Positions 16,625-26,180 of a DNA stretch of 64,000 nucleotides are shown here, piece by piece; position 1 is the stretch's first letter, and each line of letters opens with the position of its first letter. Both the position numbers and the translations under genes were made by a program. This stretch comes from Virgifigura sp964551315 (GTDB taxonomy: Bacteria > Pseudomonadota > Alphaproteobacteria > Dongiales > Dongiaceae). Location: NCBI GenBank assembly GCA_964551315.1, contig CAZKCM010000009.1, positions 1 through 64,000 of the forward strand. The letters run 5' to 3'. The notes under the pieces are model-generated. The model was not told the origin of the DNA and made no database searches. It saw only the letters and a list, made by a program, of their open reading frames with translations.

Positions 16625-18259
16625 TCAATCCACCGGGTCGGAGGACCCGCGCACGCCCTTAGGCCCGCGGGCGGCCTCGGTCAGGGGAGTGAGCCGCGAC
16701 AGCCGGCCGCGCAGATAGCGCAGGGCCGCGCGTTCGGCGCCCGGCGGCCGGCCGGCCGCCAGCCAAAGGAGGCCCAGGACGAGGATGAAGGTGATCGCAC
16801 CGGCCGGCACCTCGATGGCCAGCCGCATCACCGGCGCGAGGTCGAGCATCTGCGCGGACAGGCCGGTCACCATGGCGCCCATCACCGCCGCACTGACGAA
16901 AGGCCGCCAGGTGACGCCGAGAAGCTCCCAGACGGACACCGGCACGACCCGCATGAGCTGATAGAAGAAGGTCGGGACGAGGATCAGAATCGCGACGAAG
17001 CGGGCCGCCGCGATCCCCGCGGCGTCGGTGAGCTGCGCGGCGCCGACGAGAAGCGGGATCGTGACGAGAACGCGGGTCCATGACTGCATCGCGACAATCC
17101 GTGGGTCGGCAACGGCCTGGAGCACCAGCAGCACGCTGTTGCTGCAGGCGACGACCCCGGCTGCGAGCGACAGCCAGAAGATGAAGTCAGCACTGTCGAG
17201 CCACTGCTCGCCGAGGACCACGAAGACCAGGTCCTGCGCAACGACGGCGAGCCCGACGCTCGTGGAAGCGGCGACGATCGCGATGACGGAGAGAACGTTG
17301 AGATAGGCGTTCGCGAGCTGCTTCGGGTCGCGGCCGAGTCTGGCGTAGGTCGGGAACAACGCCCGCGACATCGGGAAGATCACCTCGGCGGACGGTATGA
17401 AGGCGAGATCCGCGCCCACGGTGTAGTGCCCGAGCACCTTGGGGTTGCCGAGCCCGCCGACGATGTATTGGTCGATCCGCCCGTTGAAATATCCCCCCAC
17501 GCCGCTTACCAGCATCCAGATCGAGAACGACCAGATCTCCTTGATCTTGCTGAAGCAGAGTCGCGGCCGGTAGGGGTGCATCACATAGCTGAGGGCGACG
17601 CCGAGAACCTGGCTCGTCACGACCCCGATGACGAGGGCCCAGTAGTTGCGCAGCGCCACGGCGAGGGCGACGACCACGAAGAACCCGATGAGCTTCTTGT
17701 AGACGCCGTAGCGGAACTCCTTGGCGAAATTGAGTTCCCGGCGGAACATCACCGTTCCGATGTTCTCGAAGCCGATCGCGTAGACACGGATCGAGAGCAC
17801 CTGGACCAGGGTCGTGGCCCGAGGTTCGTCGAAATAGAGGGCGGCCAGGGGCGCCGCCAGAAGCACGAGCGTCCCGAGCAGCAGGCTGACGAGGATCTGC
17901 GCGGTCCACGCCGAATCGAAATGCTCCCGTGTCGGGCTGCTGAATCGGATGAGCGCCATCTGCTGCCCGGTCTCGCCGAACACCTCGATCAGCCCGACGA
18001 AGAGCATGGCCATGGCGACGAGGCCGAAATCTGCCGGCGTCAGCAGACGGGCGAGGATGATCGTGCTGACGAGGCCGATGCCGCGGATGCTCCACCGCAT
18101 CGCCACCATCCAGATCGAACCCCGGATGATATGGGGCCGCATCGCCACTTCGGTGGGCTTCTGATCGTCGGGATCGCTCAACGCCATGCCGGCCGCCGAT
18201 CGGCCGGGGAGGTTACGCCCTTCCTCCGGCCGCTGCCCGATCGGGTCAACGGGAGCCAT
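16625..18259 (-). CDS. Polysaccharide flippase (Wzx-like, MATE/PST superfamily)
   Basis: A protein of about 544 residues with roughly 13 hydrophobic segments and the Polysacc_synt N-terminus RGSIWMVAMRWSIRGIG, then ILARLLTPADFGLVAMA, a hallmark of lipid-linked oligosaccharide flippases. It should move undecaprenyl-linked repeat units across the inner membrane for the O-ligase/polymerase at the left edge. ATG 18259 has AGGCGGAG five bases upstream; ATG 18187 is an alternative nearer the conserved domain. It belongs to the minus-strand block from 20629 down to 14546. Confidence 0.88.
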   Translation of the reverse strand: MAPVDPIGQRPEEGRNLPGRSAAGMALSDPDDQKPTEVAMRPHIIRGSIWMVAMRWSIRGIGLVSTIILARLLTPADFGLVAMAMLFVGLIEVFGETGQQMALIRFSSPTREHFDSAWTAQILVSLLLGTLVLLAAPLAALYFDEPRATTLVQVLSIRVYAIGFENIGTVMFRRELNFAKEFRYGVYKKLIGFFVVVALAVALRNYWALVIGVVTSQVLGVALSYVMHPYRPRLCFSKIKEIWSFSIWMLVSGVGGYFNGRIDQYIVGGLGNPKVLGHYTVGADLAFIPSAEVIFPMSRALFPTYARLGRDPKQLANAYLNVLSVIAIVAASTSVGLAVVAQDLVFVVLGEQWLDSADFIFWLSLAAGVVACSNSVLLVLQAVADPRIVAMQSWTRVLVTIPLLVGAAQLTDAAGIAAARFVAILILVPTFFYQLMRVVPVSVWELLGVTWRPFVSAAVMGAMVTGLSAQMLDLAPVMRLAIEVPAGAITFILVLGLLWLAAGRPPGAERAALRYLRGRLSRLTPLTEAARGPKGVRGSSDPVD

Positions 18260-18477
18260 CGCCGCTCCGCCTGTCCGGACTGCGTCGGTGGACGCTGCTC
18301 GAAATGATCACGCGGTTCGGAAGGCACCCCGGGGTCTGCCGGACGGTTCCGGTCGTGGTGGCGATCCGCTGGCCGGTACGCAGGTCTCCGCCGAGCGTCG
18401 CGCGACTGAGGGTTTCCCTGAAACGGTCTTTGCTCACTGGACTGTGGGACCTCTTGAGATGGCAGAGCGGGCGCGGC

Positions 18478-19690
18478 TCACCCGTTGCGATGGCCGTGTC
18501 GATCGAGGGCGGTGCGCGGCGTTACGCATTTGGCCGCGTCCGGCGACACGAATGTCTGCCAATGATATGCCTGCATGCCGTATCCATCGGGTAATACGAT
18601 GCGCTGCGTGCGCGCTTCAAGCATATCCGCGGCCCTGTCGTCGATCCCGATATCACGTCGCCAGAATCCATTGCGCGACACGACGAGGCCGGTCGGGTAG
18701 CAGTCGAGAAGCAGGCTCAGGGATTCGGCGGTGCTGATCACCGGTCGCCCGGTGCGGGAATCGATAACAAATTCCTTGCTGTTCCCCGTTTCCAGCAGGC
18801 GGCTGCGGCTGACCAATACGTCGTATCGGCCGAGGAAGTAGAGCGTACGCAACTCGTCCGTCGTCACGACAATATCGACACTGTCCAGGTGCGGTTGCGG
18901 GGCCACTCGCGTTTTCTGCCATAGGGCCGTGCGTTCATCTCCGATCGGCTGCAGCTGCGCGGCGAGCATGCGGGCCGCGGGGGTCGCGAGAATCAGGAAC
19001 AGCAGTGCGGCGACGAGCACTCCCTGCCGAACCCAACGCAGCAGCTCCGGCCGGACCCGGATTCCGGCTTCTGCGAGCCCGCGATCGGTGACGCCTGCGA
19101 GCCAGCGCCGCATCGTGGGGAAGAGGCCGGCCAGAGCAACTCCCCAGATCACGAAGAAGAACGGCATGACGTAATAGATGTAGCGTTCCAATTTGTTGCC
19201 GGCGAAGGAATGTGCGAGAAACGCGGTTCCGAAAACGATTGTTGCGAACAGTGCCGGTCGGGGCCGATCGGCGATCGCGTAAAGCGTCGCAGCCGGTAGA
19301 AGCGACCACAGCACCGGATATTGTTCCAAGAAAAGGTAAAAATAATATCCGGCGTAATCGCCGATCCCGCGGTTCCAGAAAGCCGTGGCCCGGTAGGTGC
19401 GCCACAATTCCGCGGCCGTCCCGCTGAAGACCAGCGCCGCGGCGAGCACCAGCACCAGCGCGCCCGCGACGGCCACGAGAACCCGTGTCGCCCGGCGGGA
19501 GACGTCCAGGCGGCGTCGAACCATGGCGAGGTCGTAGGCGGCCCATGCCGCGATGCCGAGGAGGCCGATTGCCGTCGTGATCTGCAGGTGAAAGGCCGCG
19601 GTGAGACAGGCATCCGAGCCGATTGCAATCGCCGGCCCGATCCGGCGAAAGGGAACGGTGAGCAGGGCATAGACGCCGGTGTGGCCGTCA
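18478..19690 (-). pseudogene. 5'-truncated membrane glycosyltransferase (PMT_2/ArnT-like, GT-C)
   Basis: The frame codes about 400 residues of a GT-C protein: hydrophobic helices, FAGNKLERYIYYVMPFFF matching the K-x-x-R-Y motif of PMT/ArnT relatives, and a soluble C-terminal domain of about 150 residues. The N-terminal part that carries the catalytic acidic residues of the first periplasmic loop is missing. The similarity begins abruptly near 19690, exactly where the upstream GT2 gene ends, and the next in-frame residues lie inside that gene. No start codon precedes the first membrane helices after the junction except CTG. A deletion that fused the middle of this gene to the GT2 stop is the simplest reading. 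Translation from ATG 19872 within the GT2 gene is possible but would give an unrelated head. Confidence 0.6.
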
Positions 19691-20629
19691 CGCTCGCATC
19701 TGCATCTCGTCCATGGCCGAAGACAGGAGCGCCCGCACGGCCCTCTGCGGGGAGAGGAGGCGCGAGCAGCTGGCAAACTCCCTGCCGATGTCGGCCAGCC
19801 CCCGCCGCCGGATAAGCAGCCGAAACAGGTTCTGAAATTCGCGATAGATCCGCATCCGAAAAATCCGCTCATAGTCCGGCGGCAGGTTCCCTTCCTCGAT
19901 CCAGCGGCGGGTCCTGTCCATGGCGAAGATCTTCGCCCGGGCGTTGACCTCCGGAGTCATGGATCGCCCAAGGCTGCCTTTGGTCTGGACGCAGACGGTG
20001 TCGCAGCTCGGAACATATCCGATGGCTTGAGCCTTCATGACAGCGCGCCAGAACAGGTGGAAGTCCTCGTAAAGCGGCGAGTCGGTGTAGAAGTATCCCC
20101 CGATCCTGTCGAGGAGATCTTTCCGGATCGCAATCGTCGATGTTTTCAGCGAAAACGTGCTTAACAGATAGGTCTTCGAGGACAGTAACTCGAAATTCCC
20201 GGTATCGCGCGGTTTGCTCCTGGTTCCGTCGAGGTAGAGGGCCTGCCAATTGGTGTGCACAAAGTCCAGGCTAGGCGTCTCGTCGATGAGCCTCCGGAGG
20301 TTCGAGAGCTTGCCGGGTTCCCACAGGTCGTCCGAATCGAGGAAGGCGATCCACTCTCCGCGCGCCTCGGTTATCCCGGTGTTCCGGGCCGCGCCCGGTC
20401 CGGCATTGTTCTGGAAGACGTATCGGATACGCCCGTCCCGCTGGGCGAACGCCTTGACCGCTTCCGCGGTTCCATCCGTCGACCCGTCGTCGACGACGAT
20501 CACCTCGAAATCGCCGAACCGCTGCGACAGGATGGATTCGAGCGTGTCTCCAACGAGCTTCTCCCTATTATAGACCGGCAGAACGACGGTAACTGGGGGT
20601 GTGTGCGCTTGCGACCGATTTGGAATCAC
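19688..20629 (-). CDS. Glycosyltransferase family 2 (GT-A)
   Basis: A 313-residue GT-A enzyme. The start of the fold is VTVVLPVYNREKLVGDTLES, followed by EVIVVDDGSTDGT, the donor-site motif AGPGAARNTGI and the metal-binding IAFLDSDDLW (DxD). The C-terminal segment is helical and basic. It should use a UDP- or dTDP-sugar on the inner membrane face. The start codon is GTG 20629; no strong Shine-Dalgarno precedes it. Its gene is divergent from the asparagine-synthetase-like gene at 20827, so the 197 bases between them should hold both promoters. Its 3' end abuts the truncated GT-C gene. Confidence 0.9.
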   Translation of the reverse strand: MIPNRSQAHTPPVTVVLPVYNREKLVGDTLESILSQRFGDFEVIVVDDGSTDGTAEAVKAFAQRDGRIRYVFQNNAGPGAARNTGITEARGEWIAFLDSDDLWEPGKLSNLRRLIDETPSLDFVHTNWQALYLDGTRSKPRDTGNFELLSSKTYLLSTFSLKTSTIAIRKDLLDRIGGYFYTDSPLYEDFHLFWRAVMKAQAIGYVPSCDTVCVQTKGSLGRSMTPEVNARAKIFAMDRTRRWIEEGNLPPDYERIFRMRIYREFQNLFRLLIRRRGLADIGREFASCSRLLSPQRAVRALLSSAMDEMQMRA

Positions 20630-20826
20630 GATTTAGCCCATGGGAATGTGGGACGACGATGCAAAGGGTCCGTCCTTCTCCGAAGGCAAACGCAATTCAA
20701 GGCTTAACTGCTGACCAAGGGGGCGAAAAATATGCTACGGCCGCAGCGGATCAACAATCCTTACGCCGCCTGTGCTTCCGATGAACGGGGGTGGTCCGCG
20801 CCGAGCACGACCCGACGGTTCCGCCG

Positions 20827-22551
20827 ATGAAGATCGCCGTCCATATTGGAGGCAGCGATGCCGAAGGCATGCTCGCGCGCCAGAATCTGACGGCGAGCAC
20901 GCCTTCCCTCCGATCGGTGACCGGCGGCGGCATCGGCTGGCTTCCGGGAGGGATCGTTCACGAACGGGACGGCAACCTCCTCGTCGTCAGCGGTACCCCG
21001 ATCGACCTGCCCGATCTGTCAAGCATCCGCGACTATCGGGACGCGATGCGGGTTCTGCCCGAATGCAACGGGGCCTTTGCGGCCGTTTACTGGGACGAGA
21101 CGCACCGTAAGCTCGTCGCGGTGACAGATCACCTCGGCTTCAAACCACTCTACCTGCATCGGCGACCCGGCGAATTGCGGTTGTCGAGCGACACCAAGGC
21201 AATTCCGGGGCCGCCCGACCTGGCGGCGTGGGGCGCCTTCATCGCCCTCGGCCATACGATCGGCGACCGCACCCTGGTCGAAGGGGTGGAGCGGGTGCGA
21301 CCCGCTTCGATCCTCGTCTACGACAGCGATACCGATCACCTCGAAGAGGAGCACTATTGGCGCTGGCCCAACCCCAAGAACGCGGTGGACACCGATGCTC
21401 TGGTGGGCGCCTTGCGCCATAGCGTCGCCGAGTACGCCAGATACGGCGAACCCGGCACGGTGCTGCTCAGCGGCGGGTTCGACTCGCGCCTGATCCTGTT
21501 CCTGCTCAAGGAGGCCGGGCTGGCGGCGAAGGCAACCATTGTCTCGCATCGCGACGAGTTCTTCGATGCCGACGGGCGGTTTGCGGCGGCGATCGCAAGG
21601 CGGGCCGGCGTGCCGCACACGCGGGTCGTCTCCGGCAAGGATTTCTTTTCCTCGCATGCCTTTCTCGATTATCTCGCGGCGAGTGACGCGGCGACGCCGA
21701 GCCTCTACCTCTTCGTCTCTCAGATCGCCCAGTTCATCGGCGCCGGGGCGGTTTGGGAAGGCGTCGTGCCGGGCTATACGCTGACGGTGCCGCACCAGCC
21801 GCCGGGCGGGTTCGCTGCCTATCTCGCGCAGGAATGCAAGGGACCGGACTCCGAGATCTGGCGCGCTGCGGCGCTTCTGTTCCGCAAGGACGTTCATGCC
21901 GAGATGTACGAAGGCTTTCAGGCCGACCTGCGGCGGGAGATGGACCGATACGCCGATGACGGGTACGGCGTCTCGGAGTTCATCGTGCGGAACCGGATGC
22001 GCAACCGGACGTCGATCAATCCCTACAAGGTCTACGAGAACCGCGCCCGGGCATTTACGCCAGGGATGACGAAGGCGTACTGGGACGTTGCCGGGACCCT
22101 CTCCTATGAGCTTCGCCGGAACAACCGGTTCTATCTGCGGCTCCTGCGCCGGCACTTTCCGGACGCGCTCTCCGTGCCGGTCCTGTCCGGCAACACGCTC
22201 GTGCGACCATCCCCTTGGTCGGCGAGCTACTACGTCAACCGGCTCTTGGTTACCGCCGCGCGCCGCGCGGCGATGCATCCCCGGCTCGCCCGCAGGCTGG
22301 TCCCGCCGGGCGATCTCCTATTCTCCTTCGAGCCGTCGCGGTTTCTGGACATGGCGCTCCTGCGGGATCCGGAGGATCCGTTCCTCGATCCCTCGGCCAA
22401 CCTCGCCGCGGAGGGGCCGGTGGCTAAGGCCGCGATGAAGCTGCTCTTTCACTGGCGGGTCTGGCACTGGCTGCACGGCGGGCGGTTGGCGGAGGTACTG
22501 GGGCCGCTCGCCGGCCCGGACGGCGAGACGCCCGAGCAAGCAGCGTCTTGA
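20827..22551 (+). CDS. Second asparagine-synthetase-like protein lacking the glutaminase cysteine
   Basis: A 574-residue AsnB-like protein. The glutaminase-like half keeps NGAFAAVYWDE and DHLGFKPLYLH (101-111) but starts MKIAVHIGG without a nucleophilic cysteine. The ATP-pyrophosphatase loop is SGGFDS at 215-220. It is followed by wecB and wecC, enzymes that make UDP-ManNAcA, a sugar with a carboxylate that such a synthetase could amidate (inference). ATG 20827 is chosen over GTG 20791, which would add 12 residues; neither has a strong Shine-Dalgarno. It differs from the protein at 8353 by its shorter N-terminal half and C-terminus, so it is a paralogue, not a recent copy. Confidence 0.84.
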   Translation: MKIAVHIGGSDAEGMLARQNLTASTPSLRSVTGGGIGWLPGGIVHERDGNLLVVSGTPIDLPDLSSIRDYRDAMRVLPECNGAFAAVYWDETHRKLVAVTDHLGFKPLYLHRRPGELRLSSDTKAIPGPPDLAAWGAFIALGHTIGDRTLVEGVERVRPASILVYDSDTDHLEEEHYWRWPNPKNAVDTDALVGALRHSVAEYARYGEPGTVLLSGGFDSRLILFLLKEAGLAAKATIVSHRDEFFDADGRFAAAIARRAGVPHTRVVSGKDFFSSHAFLDYLAASDAATPSLYLFVSQIAQFIGAGAVWEGVVPGYTLTVPHQPPGGFAAYLAQECKGPDSEIWRAAALLFRKDVHAEMYEGFQADLRREMDRYADDGYGVSEFIVRNRMRNRTSINPYKVYENRARAFTPGMTKAYWDVAGTLSYELRRNNRFYLRLLRRHFPDALSVPVLSGNTLVRPSPWSASYYVNRLLVTAARRAAMHPRLARRLVPPGDLLFSFEPSRFLDMALLRDPEDPFLDPSANLAAEGPVAKAAMKLLFHWRVWHWLHGGRLAEVLGPLAGPDGETPEQAAS

Positions 22552-22647
22552 CGTTTCGGCGTCTTCCGATCACGCTCCCGGCGGAACCGCCAGGCGCGGC
22601 CGGCGCCTCGAGCGGCAGGGATGCTCTAGCCCGATCAACCATGTGAC

Positions 22648-23775
22648 ATGAAAATCTTAACCATTTTCGGAACGCGCCCCGAAGCGATCAAGATGGCGCC
22701 GGTCGTTCGGGCGCTGGACGGCATCCCTTCCATCGACAGCCGCATCTGCGTGACGGCCCAGCATCGGTCGATGCTGGACCAAGTGCTGAACCTGTTCGAA
22801 ATCACCCCGCATCACGACCTGAACATCATGCGGGACGGCCAGAGCCTGAGCGACGTGACCGTCGCCGTGCTCGACCGGCTGACTCCGTTGCTTGCGGCCG
22901 AGCGGCCGGATCGCGTCCTGGTCCACGGCGACACGACGACCGCCATGGCGGCGACGCTCGCCGCGTTCTATCAGCGGATCCCCGTGGGGCATGTCGAGGC
23001 GGGCCTGCGCACGGGCGACCTCACCCGGCCCTGGCCGGAGGAGATGAACCGCAAGGTGGTCGATGCGATAGCCGACCTCCTGTTTGCGCCGACGGAGGGC
23101 GCGCGGGCCAACCTGCTGCGGGAAGGGCTGCAGGATCGGCGCATCCTGGTGACCGGAAACACGGTCATCGACGCGCTGCTTCACACCGTCGGGCGGCTGC
23201 GCGCGGAGCCCGACCTAGCCGCCCGCTGCGCCGAGCAGTTTGCGTTCCTGGACCCTGGAAAGCGGCTCATCCTCGTCACGGGGCACAGGCGCGAAAGCTT
23301 CGGCGACGGCTTCCACCGGATCTGCACCGCGCTCGCCCGGCTTGCCGAGCGGCCGGACACGGAGGTTGTCTACCCGGTACACCTCAACCCCAACGTCCGC
23401 GAACCGGTTCACCGCATCCTCGGGAACCGGCCGAGGGTGCATCTGATCGAACCGTTGGATTATCTGCCTTTCGTCTATTTGATGGACCGGTCCTACCTGA
23501 TCGTCACCGATTCCGGCGGGATTCAGGAGGAGGCGCCCTCCCTCGGCAAGCCGGTGCTCGTGATGCGGGAAGTCACCGAGCGGCCCGAGGCGGTCGAGGC
23601 CGGTACCGTGCAGCTGGTCGGTACCGACGTCGATCGGATCGTCGGCGCGGCGTCGGAACTGCTCGACGACCCGGAGGCGTATCAGCGCGTCCAGCGAGCA
23701 CACAATCCCTATGGCGATGGACACGCCAGCGAACGCATAGCCAAGGAGCTTCTTCGTGCGGCATCCCTTCAGTAA
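22648..23775 (+). CDS. wecB: UDP-N-acetylglucosamine 2-epimerase, non-hydrolysing
   Basis: A 375-residue protein of standard family length that interconverts UDP-GlcNAc and UDP-ManNAc. It begins KILTIFGTRPEAIKMAPV and carries HGDTTTAMAA, VGHVEAGLRTGD with the conserved acidic residues, and VTGHRRESFGDG, the strongly conserved His/Arg/Glu motif of this family. The end SGGIQEEAPSLGKPVLV holds the UDP-binding serine and glutamates. It overlaps the start of wecC by 20 bases, so the two are coupled and feed UDP-ManNAcA synthesis. Confidence 0.96.
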   Translation: MKILTIFGTRPEAIKMAPVVRALDGIPSIDSRICVTAQHRSMLDQVLNLFEITPHHDLNIMRDGQSLSDVTVAVLDRLTPLLAAERPDRVLVHGDTTTAMAATLAAFYQRIPVGHVEAGLRTGDLTRPWPEEMNRKVVDAIADLLFAPTEGARANLLREGLQDRRILVTGNTVIDALLHTVGRLRAEPDLAARCAEQFAFLDPGKRLILVTGHRRESFGDGFHRICTALARLAERPDTEVVYPVHLNPNVREPVHRILGNRPRVHLIEPLDYLPFVYLMDRSYLIVTDSGGIQEEAPSLGKPVLVMREVTERPEAVEAGTVQLVGTDVDRIVGAASELLDDPEAYQRVQRAHNPYGDGHASERIAKELLRAASLQ

Positions 23776-25033
23776 GATTTCCGTCATCGGCCTCGGCTAT
23801 ATCGGTCTCCCCACGGCCGCGACGATCGCCAGCCGGGGCATTGAGGTGGTTGGCGTCGACGTCAATGAGCGCGCGGTGTCCCTGATCAACCAGGGCCAAG
23901 TCCACTTCATCGAGCCCGACCTGGACATGCTCGTCCGTGCCGCGGTCACAACCGGCCGGCTGCGGGCGGTGACGACGCCGGAACCGGCGGAAGCGTTCAT
24001 CGTCGCGGTGCCGACGCCGCTCGCCGATAACAAGCGGCCGGATCTCAGTTACATCGACGCGGCGACCGAGTCGATCGCGCCGGTGCTCGAAGCCGGCAAT
24101 CTGGTGGTGCTAGAGTCGACCTCTCCGGTCGGCACGACGGCGAAGATGGCCCGTCGTCTCGCCGAGCTGCGCCCGGATCTCACCTTTCCGCATCAGGCGG
24201 GCGACCGGTCCGACATCCGCATCGCCTACTGCCCGGAGCGGATTCTGCCCGGCCGAATGGTCCTCGAACTCGTCGAGAATGACCGCATCATCGGCGGGCT
24301 CACAGCCGCCTGCGCGACCCGGGCGGATGAGCTTTACAAGAGCTTCGTCAAGGGGGCGTGCTTCCTGACCGACGCGAGCAGCGCCGAGCTCGTGAAGCTG
24401 ACGGAGAACGCCTACCGGGACGTCAATATCGCCTTCGCGAACGAGCTGTCGGTCATCTGCGATCGGCTCGGGATCGATGTGTGGCGGGTGATCGAGCTGG
24501 CGAACCGGCATCCCCGCGTCAACATCCTGCAGCCCGGCCCCGGCGTGGGCGGCCATTGCATCGCGGTCGATCCGTGGTTCATCGTCGACAGCGTTCCCGA
24601 GGTGGCGCGGCTGATCCGCACTGCGCGCGCGGTGAACGACGACAAGCCGCATCACGTCATCGAGAAGATCCGGCGGCACGCCGAGCGCTTCAAGGATCCG
24701 ATCGTCGCCTGTCTGGGGCTCAGCTACAAAGCGAACATCGACGACCTGCGCGAAAGCCCCGCGGTCGAAATCGTGGCGCAGCTGGTCACCGAGCGTATCG
24801 GCAAGGTCATCGCCGTCGAGCCTCACATCGAGGCGTTGCCGCCGGAACTCGCCAAGCGGGACGGGCTGCAGTTCGCCGATGTCCGCACCGCCCTCGAGCA
24901 GGCCGACATCGTCGTTCTGCTGGTCGACCATGCGGCCTTTCGCTCGATCGAGGCGGGACAGCTTCTGAACAAGATCGTGATCGACACGCGCGGATTCTGG
25001 CGGGACCGGTTGACCGTGGTCGACCGACAATGA
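23756..25033 (+). CDS. wecC: UDP-N-acetyl-D-mannosamine dehydrogenase
   Basis: A 425-residue UDP-sugar dehydrogenase that oxidises UDP-ManNAc twice with NAD to UDP-ManNAcA. The NAD motif is GLGYIG (12-17); ELVKLTENAYRDVNIAFAN has the conserved Lys214 and Asn218; the catalytic cysteine is C268 in GGHCIAVDPWF. The C-terminal UDP-binding domain has GLSYKANIDDLRESP. The start is GTG 23756 inside the end of wecB, nine bases after AAGGAG. The WecC (ManNAc) rather than Ugd or WbpA assignment rests on GGHCIAVDPWF and on the wecB partner. Confidence 0.93.
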   Translation: MRHPFSKISVIGLGYIGLPTAATIASRGIEVVGVDVNERAVSLINQGQVHFIEPDLDMLVRAAVTTGRLRAVTTPEPAEAFIVAVPTPLADNKRPDLSYIDAATESIAPVLEAGNLVVLESTSPVGTTAKMARRLAELRPDLTFPHQAGDRSDIRIAYCPERILPGRMVLELVENDRIIGGLTAACATRADELYKSFVKGACFLTDASSAELVKLTENAYRDVNIAFANELSVICDRLGIDVWRVIELANRHPRVNILQPGPGVGGHCIAVDPWFIVDSVPEVARLIRTARAVNDDKPHHVIEKIRRHAERFKDPIVACLGLSYKANIDDLRESPAVEIVAQLVTERIGKVIAVEPHIEALPPELAKRDGLQFADVRTALEQADIVVLLVDHAAFRSIEAGQLLNKIVIDTRGFWRDRLTVVDRQ

Positions 25034-25153
25034 CCTGACGCGTCGTAGAAAAACACCAGCGGTCGCCTCAAAGGCTCGTCGCGCTGCCTGCCGGCCACGG
25101 TCAAAATCGGCGGTACCGCCGGCCCCGCGGACGGGAGTTCCGAAGGGGCAGAG

Positions 25154-25321
25154 TCAGACGAAAAATGCGAAAAACAGAACGCACCAGAACAGCAGTGCCA
25201 CCGCCGAAATGAACTGTGCCCCTTTTACCTTGCGCCAGACCGAAAACTCCCGGTCTGCGCAGATGACGGCGGGAACAGGCTCATGCTCTGATGGAACTCG
25301 GATCTGCCCTCTCTGGCGCAT
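25154..25321 (-). CDS. Possible 55-residue single-pass membrane protein
   Basis: A small frame reads from ATG 25321 to TGA 25154-25156. It has a polar, charged N-terminal half and ends in FISAVALLFWCVLFFAFFV, a clear hydrophobic helix at the extreme C-terminus (37-55). AGGGG lies eight bases before the ATG. Codon choice is less GC-biased than in the neighbours, so the frame could be fortuitous. It lies in the 570-base stretch between wecC and the gene at 25602, where nothing else convincing was found. I do not recognise a family. Confidence 0.35.
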   Translation of the reverse strand: MRQRGQIRVPSEHEPVPAVICADREFSVWRKVKGAQFISAVALLFWCVLFFAFFV

Positions 25322-25601
25322 TTCTCCAACCCCTAGTCTTTTTATTCTTGTGGCCCGGAACGACGAAGCTCGGGCAGTTTGTTTCCCCGATCTTCGCGCC
25401 CCCTTATTCTCGTTCGTACCGGATTATAGTCGGCTTCCGGATGTTCAGCGGTCAAGATGCCGAGGCTGTGTTATCTCTGTGGCATTGCCGACCCCGATGA
25501 GCTCTCTGCGGCGATGACTCTGCGGTGAGCGCACCGGCATCCGTCATGGTTCTTTACAGACATGCAAGTCCCATCCCGGGTGTTACGCGGCGCATCGGAC
25601 G

Positions 25602-25922
25602 TCATTCCGGCGATTCGGGGCGTTGTTGCCGAAACCATGTGCCGGCCTGCTCGCGGTGTCGAGGGTCGCCGGAGTTGGCAAAGATATGTGCCTGCTCCGC
25701 GCAGGTGATCTCCGACGGGCCGAGCTTGTAAAGGATTCTGGCTATCGTGTTCGGGAAGACGTCACAAAAGACATCGAAGTCCGGTATGGTGTCCCGCATG
25801 TACTCATACAGGTCATTGATGAGATAAAGACGTTTCTTCCAGTCCTTATCCGTCAGCTGCTTCACCCACCTCTCTGAGAGCTCCTGGGCGAGTGCCTCGT
25901 TAGCCAAATCTGTGTTCGGCAT
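25602..25922 (-). CDS. Hypothetical protein, 106 residues
   Basis: A soluble, mixed-charge protein rich in helix-forming residues. A central segment of aromatic and acidic residues (LYEYMRDTIPDFDVFCDVFPN) stands out, but I recognise no family. ATG 25922 has GAGGG six bases upstream, a normal Shine-Dalgarno, and the frame is well separated from its neighbours, which supports it as real. It belongs to a run of minus-strand genes from 28059 down to 25154 at the right edge of the polysaccharide locus. Confidence 0.55.
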   Translation of the reverse strand: MPNTDLANEALAQELSERWVKQLTDKDWKKRLYLINDLYEYMRDTIPDFDVFCDVFPNTIARILYKLGPSEITCAEQAHIFANSGDPRHREQAGTWFRQQRPESPE

Positions 25923-26180
25923 GTCGTGCCCTCGGACGAAGCGGACTCACCGCGGCCTCCCCTGCCGCAAAACCCATCAAATCTATCCTAAGCAATTTCT
26001 GCGCCAATCCAGCAATGCCTTCATGAATCTTGAGAATTCCTTAATTTGTACCATCTTTGGCAAAAGAGTGTAAAGATTTCTGACGCACGGATCGGCTCGT
26101 TGAGGACGGATCCGGCGAGCGGCGGAATCGCACCGCGCTTGCCGGCCTGCGAACCCGCCGACGCTGCATCTCCCGGCCGG

